Shown here piece after piece: positions 49,401-60,561 of a DNA stretch of 64,000 nucleotides. A program made the translations under genes and the position numbers. Within the stretch, counting starts at the first letter, position 1, and every line of letters starts with the position of its first letter. The notes beneath the pieces are model-generated. The model was not told the origin of the DNA, did no database searches, and saw only the letters and a list, made by a program, of their open reading frames with translations. The DNA comes from Triops longicaudatus (taxonomy: Eukaryota; Arthropoda; Branchiopoda; Notostraca; Triopsidae): NCBI GenBank assembly GCA_022885665.1, contig JAGQDJ010000161.1, positions 61,670 through 125,669 of the forward strand, in the 5' to 3' direction.

Positions 49401-52400
49401 AAAACCGTTGGCTATTATAGAGAATGTGGCCCTTCGTTTTATTTTTTTTTCTTTCTTTGTCTTTTCCGAACTTTCGGAAAATCACTTATTTGCAGCTTTT
49501 ACCAACAATTCCTGAAACAGCACTGTGAAACTTTTTTTCAAAGAAGGCTACACTAATAGGCTACAAAATAAACCCAGAATAGTCATAATTAATTTTTATT
49601 ACGTATTTAATTTTCTCATTTCTTTTACCAAGGCAATATTTTTTATACTTTTTTAGGTCGGACAAAATGAATTTTTGACCGGTTGGGTACCCTCAAACTA
49701 CACGTATACCGAAGAGAATCTTATCAGTAAGCTATAATGAACAATCTAGTCGAGTTTAAACGATGTTCACTCGGTGTTAGAAGCCTTTCTCGTAATACCG
49801 ACACAGGCTGGCAGTCATGATAGATGAGAGAACAAAAACAGGCTACTTGTCATTTTGTCAGTTTGGGTTTGTAAATTTCTAGTTCATAGCTTTACTAATA
49901 CGGTTACGAAAATATTTACATACATTATATGCCACCAGAATCGAGTTCGTAGCTAAACAAAATCCGACCTACTTCGCAGCGATGCCCAACCTACTCGATA
50001 TTGAGGCAGCATGGGCACTTTTGGCCAGCTTCGGGAGAAATAAGATACGAAATGTATCGCTTACTCTCATGCAATCGAAAAAATCGCAGAGAAAGTAGAA
50101 TAACTAATATAACAAACTCTTTTAAAAAATATCTTTAAAACCAAGCACTCCAGGTCTTCCAGAGTGAAAAACTGCCCGATGTGCCCTGGTCTCTCCTATA
50201 GCGAAAGAACAGACGATTTTTCATCGTTTCTTTACGTCTTACGGACGTCTATTATACGTTTTCACTAGGTATTTTTTCCTTACCTAATAAACGTTCGTTT
50301 CTTATCTTAATGTCCCCAAAACTCACGTCTTAGAGAATACGTCTAAAACTAAACGTCCAAACGTCACTATACGTATATTTTTTGGTAAGTGTGCCACGTG
50401 GATTGCTTGATAGCTCAGTTGGTTCGAGCGTCGTGTTAATGTTTGCTTATTACTGTGATTGTTTTCGTTAGTTTGATTCACAGTGTTGTATGTTTATTTA
50501 CTTACCTTTTTGGTTTGAATTTATTTTGTGTAATTTTAGATTTGGGGGGAGGTTGAGGGTGTTTAAGTGTAATTGATTGAATTTTGTGGAGTTGTTGTGT
50601 TCCACGCTGAAGAAGTTGGAAAAGGTGAAGAAGTTTTACCTGAAGCAAGTCGAGAGGTTTCGGCGCTTCTTTGAGGGGCTTTTCGCCAGAGAGATCTTGG
50701 CGATAAGATTCGAGGATGGGGACGATCGACCGAAGTGTCAGGTTATTCCAATTCCGGGGATGCCCACCTTTTAATGAAGAATGGTTTTGGTGTGGGTTAA
50801 CACCAACAATGGGACGTGGAAAGGTTAACGGTTTCAAGTTCAATGGGAAGAACATACACGTACTGTACAGTACCTGGGATACTTAAACTGAAGAGCTGTT
50901 GGCGTTTGGCGGGACTGAACTTGGCAATCCGAACGAGATCTTGCGCCGCTTGAAGGGCCAATAAAGGATTGGAAGATGTTATTGCCGCAGACAACATGGG
51001 TGTGGGATCTGTTTCGTTTTTCTCGATTGGAAAGGAAGCGGGCTACAAAGAAAATATATTTATTTTAAAAAATAATGCTGAAAAAAATACAAACGAAAGA
51101 AAATAAAATAGAAAATAAATAATCGAAAAAAGTACGTACGTATGAGTATAAACAAAGACACGAAAAATATAAAAAAAACTGTGATAAACTAATTCCTTAC
51201 ATCAGCTTTAATGTAATCTCGAAGGTATTTGGTTGCATTGTGTATAATTTTTAAACGAATTATGTCGCTAATTTTGAAGGTCTTATTTTTTAGAAATCCT
51301 GTTTTTCTAATATTATACATTTAACAATTTCACAAGTTTGTTTATGATTTTTACACTTTATCTCCACATTTCGTGGTCCTTTCCATTTGTCCTACTCATT
51401 CTAGTGGAAGAGGCATTTCGAAAAGCTTACTTGGCACAGTTGCAGGTTGAGAAAGAGCAATGCGAGGCGATTAATCCACGTGACCATGAACAAGGGCACC
51501 AAACCGCGGAGCATAGGCCGAAAAACAGAGGCATTGTCTTCCCGGCTGATGTTCATCAATCGACCAAGCTTGACTTCCCATTGTGTTCCTTAAATGGTTT
51601 CAATATTTTCCCCCAAAACCCCCGAGAAAAATGTTACAAAAATTCCTGATGTTGCTCATATGTAATGTGTCGAAGTGGAGTCGCAAGTTCTTACCGAACA
51701 GCCAATAAAAGACACACACGGCCGGGAGAAGGAAAATAAGAATGCGCCAAGCTTGCTTGGCCATGACACCCAAACGCGATCTCGTTGCTTGATAAAAAGG
51801 TTCCACGATGGAAGGGACGGCCAAAATGCCATCACTGCTCAGCTGACTTAAGATGCCCAGATACAAACCCAAAACCAGGCCAGCGAAAGTCCACAAGATG
51901 GTGCCGCGATTGAGACAATAGTTTTCGGTGGAATCGATACATTGGACAGAAAGTTGAGAATAACTCGGACCCAGCATGGATAAATAACAGCGCAGAAGGA
52001 CGACAGTAAGCAATGTGTGGGAAAAAATCCGGGCCCAGATTTGAGGAGTAAAGGCGTGGCATAATAAGTCCCATCGACTTTTATAAACGCGCGGAAAAGC
52101 TGGAAATAAAGAAAATAGACATTAATAATTACTCATGTTTAAAAAACTATTTATCTATTTTTTTTTTATTTTGGGCTGAACATGGGAGCACTGGGATAAA
52201 AAAATGGATATGAGAATGGGAATATAAAAAAGTTTTATGCATTTTTTAAAATTTATTATTTTATTTATTTATTGTTTTGCAGAAACCTTACGGGTGAGTG
52301 TCTTAAAATGGAGAGCTAAGATTCCTGCAGATACGGCAGCTACGACGACGAAACAAAACCAAGACACTGGTTGGAAGAAAATGTACATGGCCGAAAGAAT

Positions 52401-52699
52401 TCCTTCATGGCTGGCGTTGTAGACCCAAGATAAGGCTGTCAATATGACTAACTGCATAAAAACTAAGTAGGTCCACGCTGTAGTGACGCGTTTCAATGCC
52501 TGAGAAAGAAATTATGCATTTAGAGTGGGTAAAAACAACATTATATTAATAAAACGCAATTTATAAACGCATTTCTTCTTTCGTTGTTCCAAATAAGTGA
52601 CAACGAAAGCAGACGGAAGGAAATTATGCTTACTTGATTTTCCCACCAGCTTTCGGGAGAAACTTGGGGAGTATTTGAAGTCAGGGTGGTGTTTTGCAT
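46434..52699 (-). CDS. NDC1: NDC1 transmembrane nucleoporin
   Basis: NDC1 anchors nuclear pore complexes in the pore membrane. Modelled exons, in order: 52634-52699, 52292-52499, 51695-52099, 51431-51588, 50874-51042, 50640-50767, 48422-48568, 48198-48312, 47921-48021, 46434-46586. All joins are GT-AG and phases agree, giving ~549 aa (human ~674). Exons 2-4 encode membrane segments. Exon 5 has SPAKRQQLFSLSIPG and exon 6 starts GGHPRNW, matching the conserved FSLSQPGGHPHNW region. Exon 9 has LIAASFAEDTYGVVQ (family VAASFTEDRFGVVQ), and the last exon ends AAVKAALFRITVTF, like the vertebrate C-terminus. Uncertain: the first exon (an upstream exon is possible), the start of exon 7 (an open frame extends to ~48710), the exon 7 donor (48422, or 48368 giving a 55-nt intron), and any missed exon in the 2-kb intron 6. 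Confidence 0.9.
46662..47886. mobile_element. Tigger/pogo-like non-autonomous element in the last NDC1 intron
   Basis: The ends are perfect inverted repeats of CAGTAGAACTCCGATTTTG, flanked by TA on both sides (46660-46661 and 47887-47888). Terminal CAG and the TA duplication are typical of the pogo/Tigger branch of Tc1/mariner. The 1,225-bp body shows no transposase frame. It holds a perfect 11-bp palindrome (47265-47275 with 47280-47290, TATCGCGGTAA / TTACCGCGATA). Removing element plus one TA leaves a 107-nt intron. Confidence 0.85.
48897..48924. mobile_element. Second copy of the same element end, in NDC1 intron 6
   Basis: GGGTTGACAAAATTGGAGTT followed by CTACTG nearly repeats the right end of the 46662-47886 element (GGGTTAACAAAATCGG then AGTTCTACTG). 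A degenerate partner CAGTAGATAAA lies near 48819, which would make a ~105-bp internally deleted copy. Otherwise it is a solo end. Confidence 0.5.
50403..50490 (+). tRNA. tRNA-like relic (A and B boxes only)
   Basis: GATAGCTCAGTTGGTTCGAG near 50408 matches a polymerase III A box with the D arm. GTTTGATTC near 50472 resembles a B box at plausible distance. No acceptor stem or clear anticodon stem forms, so it is a tRNA pseudogene or SINE head inside NDC1 intron 6, not a working tRNA. Confidence 0.25.
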
Positions 52700-52749
52700 G
52701 TTTTTACTGGAGTTTAACACGTTGTTTTGCCGCCAACCGCCATGCAAAC

Positions 52750-53985
52750 AGTTGCAGATAAAGAAGAGCTATAGCAACTCTTCCCAGACGGCTTGAAAAG
52801 CTTCAGACTCAACAAGGAAAAGCCGAAAGGACAGCAGGGCGGCTATGTTGAGCTTCACTTAATACTAATAAAGGTCCGCTTTGCTGTGTTCCTAGGGTAA
52901 AGAAGACCCGAAGACGCAGAATTCAGTTTTTCCAAATTTATAACTCCACAATAGTACTCAATTATTTTTATTCATGAACAGTTATGTAGGAAAGTAAAAT
53001 GTAAACGAGTGTAGCGATTTAGGATATCCCTTTCACGTGGTTTAGACCAATACAGAACTATGCTCGCTATAAAAGTAAAACGCTGAAATATATGGGAAAT
53101 ACGCCAGGCTTCATTTTTCTGTAAGCTGTTCCAATGCTTGAAAACCGCTATGTAGGAAAACATAGTTTTTCGGAGTGAGAAGTAGTCTGGCAACGTTTTT
53201 GCTTGGGAAAACTGAGTGCAGGTTAGGCGTTGCACTAGTTTCCACGTTTTCAGCCATGTTACGTCACAGCACCTCGCTGGTTCCAGGGCACAGTTCAAAA
53301 CGTAATCCAAGGAGAGACGCAACTTGCATGCTTACTCTGTCAACATGGCGGAGCCCGACTGAACATAACTTTCATTTCCGGCTTTGTGAACTGCGCATCT
53401 GATATTTTGGGATGATTTTTTTTTTCAGTGTCACAGCTGTAGGTGTTTTATTTCTTACGCATTTTTTAAAATTTCCGTTAAAACACGCTTCCGAACTCAC
53501 AGAAAGCTTTCCCATTTCAGGTTTTTAGGCTTTAAATAGCTTTTTTATACGAAAAGCCACTCTTCTGCATCTCATTTTATACATATCTTCACTCTCACTG
53601 TCGCACTACTACTTGGATATAACATTTCTTCTGAAAAGAGGGAAAATGAACGTTTATCTATCTTTGTATTCATGTTTGACGCAGAGTAAACTGCACTCGA
53701 AACCCAGCACCGCCGAAAAAGTCAGTGCAGGAACATTTGCACTTTCCGCACTTTTCTGGTGCGCACCTTCCCATGGATACATATTTAGTGACAGAGAACT
53801 GTCACCGGGTTCCCAACGAAACTTCGATTCACGTTCCGTGCGGGAAAGTGCAGCACGACGCCTCTGTAGATAGTATTCTGTTCATTTACGTCACTGCTTT
53901 AGCTTCTGGGACAGTAGTTCTCCCGTAGTGTACTTTCTGTTCTGTTAATGAACCGTAAAGCCCTAAACGACTTATTCTCCTATTG
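52750..53985. other. Upstream flank of NDC1, no supported gene
   Basis: It should contain the NDC1 promoter. On plus near 53342, CAACATGGCGG resembles a YY1-type promoter element. Open frames here (for example 52972-53322 minus) show no family features. Confidence 0.4.
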
Positions 53986-53989
53986 CGTC

Positions 53990-54935
53990 AATATCCTGGT
54001 CAGAAGGGTAGAGGAGAAGGTATAAATTCCGACTGTGGTCTAAACTTCGACAAACGCATTTTCAGCTTTATTACATATTGTTGCCTAATCCCGGCTGCGG
54101 GAAATCGTTTCGTAACTGCTCTAACAGTTTTTGGAAAGTTGGTGTTCATTCCGCTTTTTGGTTGTTGAGTTATTTAATTTCAAACATTTAATGGCTGTCA
54201 GAACTTTTAAGAGCCACGGATAATTAGCCAATATTGTAAGAAAGTGCGTGAGTTTTTTTTAAATAAAATTAAAAAAAGTGCGTGAGTTAAAATCACTTTC
54301 TATCGTTAAAATGTTTAGCTTGTCTAGTTAAAATGTCTAGTTAGAATTAACAGGCTTCTCAGAATTGTATATATGGGCCTGCTACTAAGTATTAAATGTA
54401 TTTGTGAGAAAATCCAAACTTTCATAAAGTAGTCATGTGGTAAATTTCGACTAGGCAGCGTGGTCCTATACCCTAACCTGTGCCACTAGCTACTGCAGTG
54501 GCGCCAGTGCGTCACACACCAGGCACTTTCGAAGGTTCTTAACCCGACGCAAAAAATGTCATGCAGGTACCGTTTGGCGTATTTGTCTGCGCTTTTCTTT
54601 TTTTTTTTCTTTTTTTTTTAGTAAAAGGTATTTTATACATTTATGTTTCATTATAAATACTTTTAATTGTATGTTTTCATTTTTTATTTCGTTTTAGTAA
54701 TTCATTAATATCGCCTTCCCCAAGTAGTCGGAGTTTGGACCACATTTTAAAAATGTCGATTTGAAGAGATTTCGACAAGCTGCAAAAATTAAAATTTGCG
54801 ATGACTTCCGAAGTTATTTTTGCGCAGGTGAAACAGATAACATACTTGAGCATCTACTCTAGAGGATTTTTCCTTTATCTTACTTGTAAGACCGTTAAAA
54901 AATGGTCTCGAAATTTACACCATTTCACTTAGAAG
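53990..54935 (-). repeat. Long interspersed repeat, copy B (inverted partner of 43240-44085)
   Basis: Reverse-complement counterpart of copy A, sharing AAGTTGGTGTTCATTCCGC near 54136, GTGGTAAATTTCGACTAGGC near 54437, TAGTCGGAGTTTGGACCACA near 54725 and GAAATTTACACCATTTCAC near 54912. It differs by a ~33-nt internal duplication of AGTGCGTGAGTT near 54244-54290. Divergence is roughly 20-30% by eye, so both copies are old. Confidence 0.65.
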
Positions 54936-54939
54936 GGTC

Positions 54940-55510
54940 GCCCTCTTGAGCAAACTCGTCAACACACAACGTAAGTATGCATGCTAAATTAATTTAAATG
55001 CTATGCAATTTCAATAGTTTGACAATTCATTTTGTAGACCATCTGAACAAATGGTAAATGCTTTTGAACAACTATTGCTGTGAACATGTATGAAATAGAT
55101 AATTTTACATTGTAGAGTTTCCAACGCATTAGTAGTTGTATTAATTGAGAGGATAGGAGAGAATTTGGACGATTCTTTTGTCATGTACATCACTGAAAAT
55201 GTAACATAGGCATCCAGTAGAACGCGACACAGTCTACTTAAGAAACAAGCTGATAAAGCATTTAGCGATGAACGCAAATATCTTAAAATATCTAAAGAAG
55301 TCCGAAGCATCGATTGTCAAATGTATTGCATGTGAGATAAACAATACAATATAGATCTTTGAACGTGAAGGATGTCACGAAATAAACATTGATTTAAGCA
55401 AAATTGGAAACTTTCATCTGCTAAGAGCCGACGGGACCCACGCAGACTTCTCTTTTTCAAAGATGGTGGACTTCGGCAGATTACATATAACGAATAACAT
55501 ACCACAATGA
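54940..55510. other. Downstream flank of the receptor gene, no supported gene
   Basis: Minus-strand frames at 55011-55310 and 55317-55505 follow the receptor stop but carry no receptor motifs. They are probably 3' UTR or spacer. A GTATGT donor-like word occurs just after the receptor stop (about 55502-55497). Confidence 0.4.
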
Positions 55511-55512
55511 CA

Positions 55513-56958
55513 CTACTTGGTTTGTAAAAGAATTACTAAATAAGTCACGACTGTGCTTAATATGGTACACAAAGTACCGGGAGTTACAGAGTAGATATTG
55601 TAAGGAGTCACAGCCACAACAATACTTTGAACGCGGTTAAGTAAATCACGAATTACTGAGTACTGCACCATCTTGTGAGAAAAAGCTTTCGCATCCTGGC
55701 TTCGGTGGTTTGCAAGCCAATTAGCTAGCGCGTCTTGAAACTTTTGGTGCTCGTTATACACTGTACTTAACAAGGTATTAAACACAATCGTTCGGTAGAG
55801 AAACAAACCGGAGTATAATGCGAAAGATGCTTGAAGAACAGTGCTTAGCGTATTATCAGTGCGAAGGCTTGTGTAAATAAAGAAGGCTGTTCCCAACAAA
55901 TGGTTCAACTGATTAAGCGCGACCAGGAACCCGAACAGCGATTCAGCTTTACGGAGCAAGTTTAGGAATTCTTCGTAACACTTCCATAGAATGAACACAC
56001 CCTCGTTAAAAACGGAAGAATGTTCACATGTTAAAGACCAGTCTTGCACAAACAGTGTTGCTGAACACCAAGTACGGCCTATGAAGTAAAATATAAAGCC
56101 TATGCCGATGTCTAATGTCATTACGATGATGAAAAGAAAGGAAACGCCGTATATCTGTAAAATATAAGCCAGATACCACAGCGGACCGTTTTGAAATATA
56201 GGGAGCGAAGTAATTAGGTTCGGGGCATTGGACCTTTCTTGCAGATATGCAGCAAAGCCTACCACGCTTATGACGACCATGGGAAGCATCGAAAAGTAGA
56301 CCATCTGCACAGGTTTCTTGGGCAGAGTCACTGGATACTGCTGCAGAAGCACGTTCCGGGTTGTGAATGCGTTTAAGGAATGAAAAAAATCGCGTAAACG
56401 ATTCAAGTTGAGTAAGACGACGGCGTGGGCTAGCGTTGGAACCACGCCCCACAGCATCCATAAGAAGGGTTCGACTACCGTGACCAATTCTTGGTTACGT
56501 TGCATATTCACTAGAGACGAGTGGAAAGATGATGCAAAAGATGCTGTGAAGAGAACGATAGTTATTGCGTTGTAAATTAGTAACACTACGTCTGTACAAG
56601 ACTTCGATAACGGAGTACTAGCTTTAGTGACACATTCGGGCATAAACATAATGAACTTGGTTAAGACCTGAAGCGGTTTTAACGCTCCAAAGAGCGAGTA
56701 ACCATCTTCGTGGTGCGTTTTGTTAAAACTTTTCACTATCTTTATTTTCGAATTCCGAAGCATTTTGGGTAATGACGAAAAATTACTCCGTCGTAAGTCT
56801 TCAGTACTTTTGCCTCTGCGACCACAGTTCTTACTGAACCAACTCCTTTTGTGAGCCAATGGAGTGAACCTTCTATGCAACTTTAATGATTTAACATTCA
56901 ATTTGCTTGATTCGCTGGTGGAAACGAAGACCCGACTTTCTAGCGCAAACTCGCCCAT
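55513..56958 (-). CDS. Gustatory-receptor-family protein (7TM), single exon
   Basis: This is a 481-aa protein from ATG at 56958 with no intron. An N-terminal basic tail of ~115 residues precedes seven likely membrane segments at about 121-144, 161-184, 217-239, 259-296, 341-364, 371-398 and 454-478. The C-terminus has TYLVILLQ (472-479), matching the arthropod gustatory receptor signature TYhhhhhQF in the last segment; the usual final F is T. Such receptors are ligand-gated channels with intracellular N-termini in chemosensory neurons; the ligand cannot be inferred. The long N-terminal tail is unusual: insect members are mostly ~370-450 aa. The frame is intact, so I expect a functional gene. 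It lies 665 bp downstream of TBC1D22 on the same strand. Confidence 0.85.
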   Translation of the reverse strand: MGEFALESRVFVSTSESSKLNVKSLKLHRRFTPLAHKRSWFSKNCGRRGKSTEDLRRSNFSSLPKMLRNSKIKIVKSFNKTHHEDGYSLFGALKPLQVLTKFIMFMPECVTKASTPLSKSCTDVVLLIYNAITIVLFTASFASSFHSSLVNMQRNQELVTVVEPFLWMLWGVVPTLAHAVVLLNLNRLRDFFHSLNAFTTRNVLLQQYPVTLPKKPVQMVYFSMLPMVVISVVGFAAYLQERSNAPNLITSLPIFQNGPLWYLAYILQIYGVSFLFIIVMTLDIGIGFIFYFIGRTWCSATLFVQDWSLTCEHSSVFNEGVFILWKCYEEFLNLLRKAESLFGFLVALNQLNHLLGTAFFIYTSLRTDNTLSTVLQASFALYSGLFLYRTIVFNTLLSTVYNEHQKFQDALANWLANHRSQDAKAFSHKMVQYSVIRDLLNRVQSIVVAVTPYNIYSVTPGTLCTILSTVVTYLVILLQTK

Positions 56959-56959
56959 A

Positions 56960-57620
56960 TTTGGCTTGAGAAACTTAAAGTAACCCGAACAAAATTTCCA
57001 TTGTTCTCAGAAAGCTGTATATCATCCCACGCGACGGTGTTTCAGAATTTTAGTCTTAAAAAGGTACCGTGCGATATCGTGTTTGAAAATGGCCATTTGA
57101 CTAAGTGACGACATACTGGGACAAAGCACCTTACGAAAAATATTTCATTGTAAAAGGGACTCAGCGCAGTAATTGATTGCGGTTCCTGCATTATTTATTT
57201 AAATTGCAGTAATACCGCTAAATACGCGACGATGGTGCACGTTTTCTCTCAACTTTTTAACAATAAATGATAAACAGGAATATAACAGTTTAGGGAGCAT
57301 ACGTGTCTGAGCTGCGAACGTTTTATGTCAGTCTTTCTGTGTGCGAACTTGAGTTAACAAAGTATATATGAAAAATGCCGTATCTAAGGGATAGTGACGG
57401 ATGGAAAATTCATGTTATCTGTACTTCAAAACAAACACATTTTTTCTGTTATTGGAACTATATTTACGCATAACAGAAAATGCTGAAGTTCTTACAGCTT
57501 GGATATTTATAAATCTATAAAAACGGGGGAAAGAGGAATAACAATAATCTTCGTTTTGGGCACAGATAGTTTAATAAAAAAAGAAAGAATGCAGCTTCGT
57601 GTTGATTTGTTTTGCCAATA
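56960..57620. other. Spacer between TBC1D22 and the receptor gene
   Basis: AT-rich. It should hold the receptor promoter and the TBC1D22 3' end. No further gene seen. Confidence 0.5.
57569..57574 (-). terminator. Probable polyadenylation signal of TBC1D22 (ATTAAA)
   Basis: The minus strand reads ATTAAA 50 nt past the TBC1D22 stop codon, the common variant of AATAAA at normal distance. Confidence 0.5.
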
Positions 57621-57623
57621 AAT

Positions 57624-60561
57624 TCACTGATTCGAGGCTCTTCTGCCTTTGCTTTGAGTGGCTAAATGATTGGGGGCGTCTTCAAACATGTATTTGAGTT
57701 TAAAAGCTTCTGCCAACAACAGGCTGATTTCTGCCTCGCCCCAATTATGGGTGGGAAGATTCTGCAATAGCAGCATGAGGCTCTGGAAATCGTACTGCCG
57801 GAGGATTTCGGTTCTCCAACGCAACAAAAAGGCGGCACAAACGTACAAATGAAACTTGGCAAAACCGTGCGGCTCTGACAAGCAAGTATCCCATAATCGG
57901 ATTGTGCAAGGCAAGGGCAGTTCTCTCATTAACAAGTTGTTCATCCAGCGGAAGGAAAACTGGAGATAATCCACTTCATGTGATATCAAATGACGATGTA
58001 ATTCCGCTGAAATGCAATCAAATAATTTTTTTACTATTCAACATCACAACGCAATTCAAAACCATTGAAAGCAATTCGATTTCTTTACAATAAAAATTTA
58101 GCAAAAATAAAAAATCGTTCGGAGAATAAAGTAATAAAAACGAAAAATACATTGAAATTACAGTATTAATAATACGAAAAAAAGCTCACAAGGAGAACAA
58201 AACTGAGTTTATTTTCTTCGATTTTTACTTTCGTTTTTAAAAAATTTATTTTTGCAGGAAAGAAAAAACTTACAATCGACTCGGCCAATCAGCTCTTCCA
58301 GCTGTTTCACTTTTGTTTGAATCCCAGGTTGGGCAAAAGTGTACTGATCTTGAATTCCGTCCAGAAGTTTGGACAAACACCAAAAGGCATCTGCTTCCAT
58401 ATGTTTGAGCGAAACTTCGTCGATTTGAGTCACAGGATAAGTTTCTGCACTGCTTCCTGTAATATTACCATAAATTATGCAGTAATAAAGCCAAGCAAAA
58501 AGAAAAAACGAAAGAACAATATTTTTTCTTTGAATTATTCTGCCATGTTTTACCTTCAGGCAACTTTTCTTGCAAAAACACCAGGAAGAAGGGCGTGACC
58601 AAATCGTTAATGCCCTGCACGTAACCTGAAGCGGGGTGGCGGATGGCCCAGATGAAAAGCAATCTTTCGAAAATTTGCTGCACTAATGGTTGTTGCAATA
58701 AGGGCACTAATGGAGACATGCGAGGAATGTCAATATGGATCTACACAAGACGTGAGAAGTAACAATTAGCTTGAGCCTAAAAGAGCTAAAACTGAAGTTT
58801 TGTTATTTTTTTTTTTTTACTTAAAATAAATAAATAAATAAAAATAACCGACTTGTCTGAAAGTATCTTGATGAATGTCATCATGCCGTGTCTCATAGTA
58901 TTGCCGCACAAAACCCCAGTATTCTTCCCGTTTTCGCTCCAACGTCACTGCGCGACGCTCAATATTCGCAGGCAAATAGCCCTAAAATAAAAACATAATT
59001 AAGCCTTTCCACTACAACGCAAACACGCGAAAAGTAACAAAAACTAGCGACAGTGAAATACTAGTAGGAAATAGAAATATTTTCAAACCAAACCAAAAAC
59101 AAACTAAAAGTATATAAAACATAAACGAAAGTTCCCAAAGTAAAAAATAAACAAACAAGTGAAATAAAAAATAAATAATAATACAAAAATAAAAAACACA
59201 CAAAAAAATAAAAAATAAATCGCTATTAATCTACAAAAACTACTGCAGAAATGAAAAACAAAATATGAAACACAGAATAGAAAATTAAAAATCAAGAATA
59301 ATTTAGAGATAATGATTCAAAATTCTAGTTCTCTTCAAAAATTCTTACGCAAAGTAATCTCCATGTATCAGGACGAACAGCTGACGGAACTCCCGACCAA
59401 CTTAAAGATCTTAGCTCTTCCAAACTTGTGTGTGGCCCACTGAGATGCGTTACGAACTTGTCCACGCGGCCAATTTGCCGCTCTGGGGAAAAAAAGAAGA
59501 AAATCATTGTTAATAAAGCAGCTTCTGCTACTGGAATCAAAGAATTGCAGAGTTCAGCTCCGAAGATCTTATTCATCGCCAGCAAGATGGTTTAAACCAA
59601 TAAGTCTTTTCAAAGTAAGTTTGCAAACCCTAGCCTAGCCCAGCATGCTACTAACGCACTGATTTTTGGTCATAATCGACAACACACGCAATTAGATATT
59701 GAGTGCGTCAATAAAATATACCACGGTTCAGTGTGCACTTTCCACGAAATTAAACAAACCCTAAACAGGCTCAGCACACTATATCAAAACCTCAACTTTG
59801 CAATTAAGCCCTAACAAAACCATCAACAACATACAATTAGCTAAATTACGTGTTCCTGTGGCACTTTTCACAGTGCCGTGTCGGGTTAGGGTTTGTCCAA
59901 ACACCCTAAACTAAGCTTTCGAAGTAAAATATCGTTCCAACAAGACTATACCTTCGAAGGCCTTTTTGGCTGTTGCACTTAAGGTGGTATCGCTGAGCAG
60001 TTGTGGACGGCCGGGGTACAATTTCGGATGAGGGAGTGGTTTCTCTGATCCGGAGGTTTTGTTCGCTTGGTTTTGGCTTTCTTGCAGATCTCCAAACTGC
60101 GCTCCTAGTCTCTGTAAGCCTTGTGAGCTCCTCCCCGTCAAACCGTGTGGGTAATTATTACGTTCTTCCTGTTGTTGTTGTTGCTGTGTTTGATGTTTCT
60201 CCAACACGCTTCTTGCCGTGCTCTGTACCACACTTTTCGAAATCTTGACATCAGATACGACGAAAAACTCGTCGTCTCCGACGTCCCACGCATCTTCGGT
60301 GCTATCTTGGAAGAGCTGGAACGAAGCCGTGGGGCTGGACAACGCTTGAGTGGGCGGAGACGAAGATTTGGAAGCTGCAGCGTCGTTGCTTTTCTGCGGA
60401 CTAGATGACGGGTGGCTGGAATTCGTTGCACTCGCCCTAGACCAAACGTTAAACACTTGAGACCAGGCTGAAGAACCGTAATCGAGGCCAAATAACTCCG
60501 CTACACTCGACTTGGCACTGTTATCGTCAAACCATAACTCCCAATCGTTAATAAGATCCAT
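57624..60561 (-). CDS. TBC1D22: TBC1D22 Rab GTPase-activating protein
   Basis: Six exons give a complete 541-aa protein: 59952-60561, 59349-59482, 58853-58981, 58554-58740, 58274-58456, 57624-58006. All introns are GT-AG and all phases fit. Residues 1-203 form a low-complexity N-terminal part with serine/proline stretches and a short glutamine run near 127. The TBC domain begins about residue 225 (LRSLSWSGVP). It keeps both catalytic fingers: the arginine of IDIPR (R298) and the glutamine of YVQG (Q333). YTFAQPGIQ, FRWMNNLLMRE, TIRLWDT and FHLYVCAAFL match vertebrate TBC1D22A/B and yeast Gyp1 closely. Family members speed GTP hydrolysis by Rabs at the Golgi. Vertebrate forms are ~505-517 aa, so length fits. 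Confidence 0.97.

Noticed and set aside
51338..51649. 103-codon plus-strand frame
   Set aside because: It is antisense to NDC1 exon 4 (51431-51588).
55011..55505. Two minus-strand frames right after the gustatory receptor, checked as a second receptor
   Set aside because: Neither contains membrane-segment order or the TYhhhhhQ motif; more likely 3' UTR or spacer.
56024..56461. 145-codon minus frame
   Set aside because: Shifted-frame shadow of the gustatory receptor.
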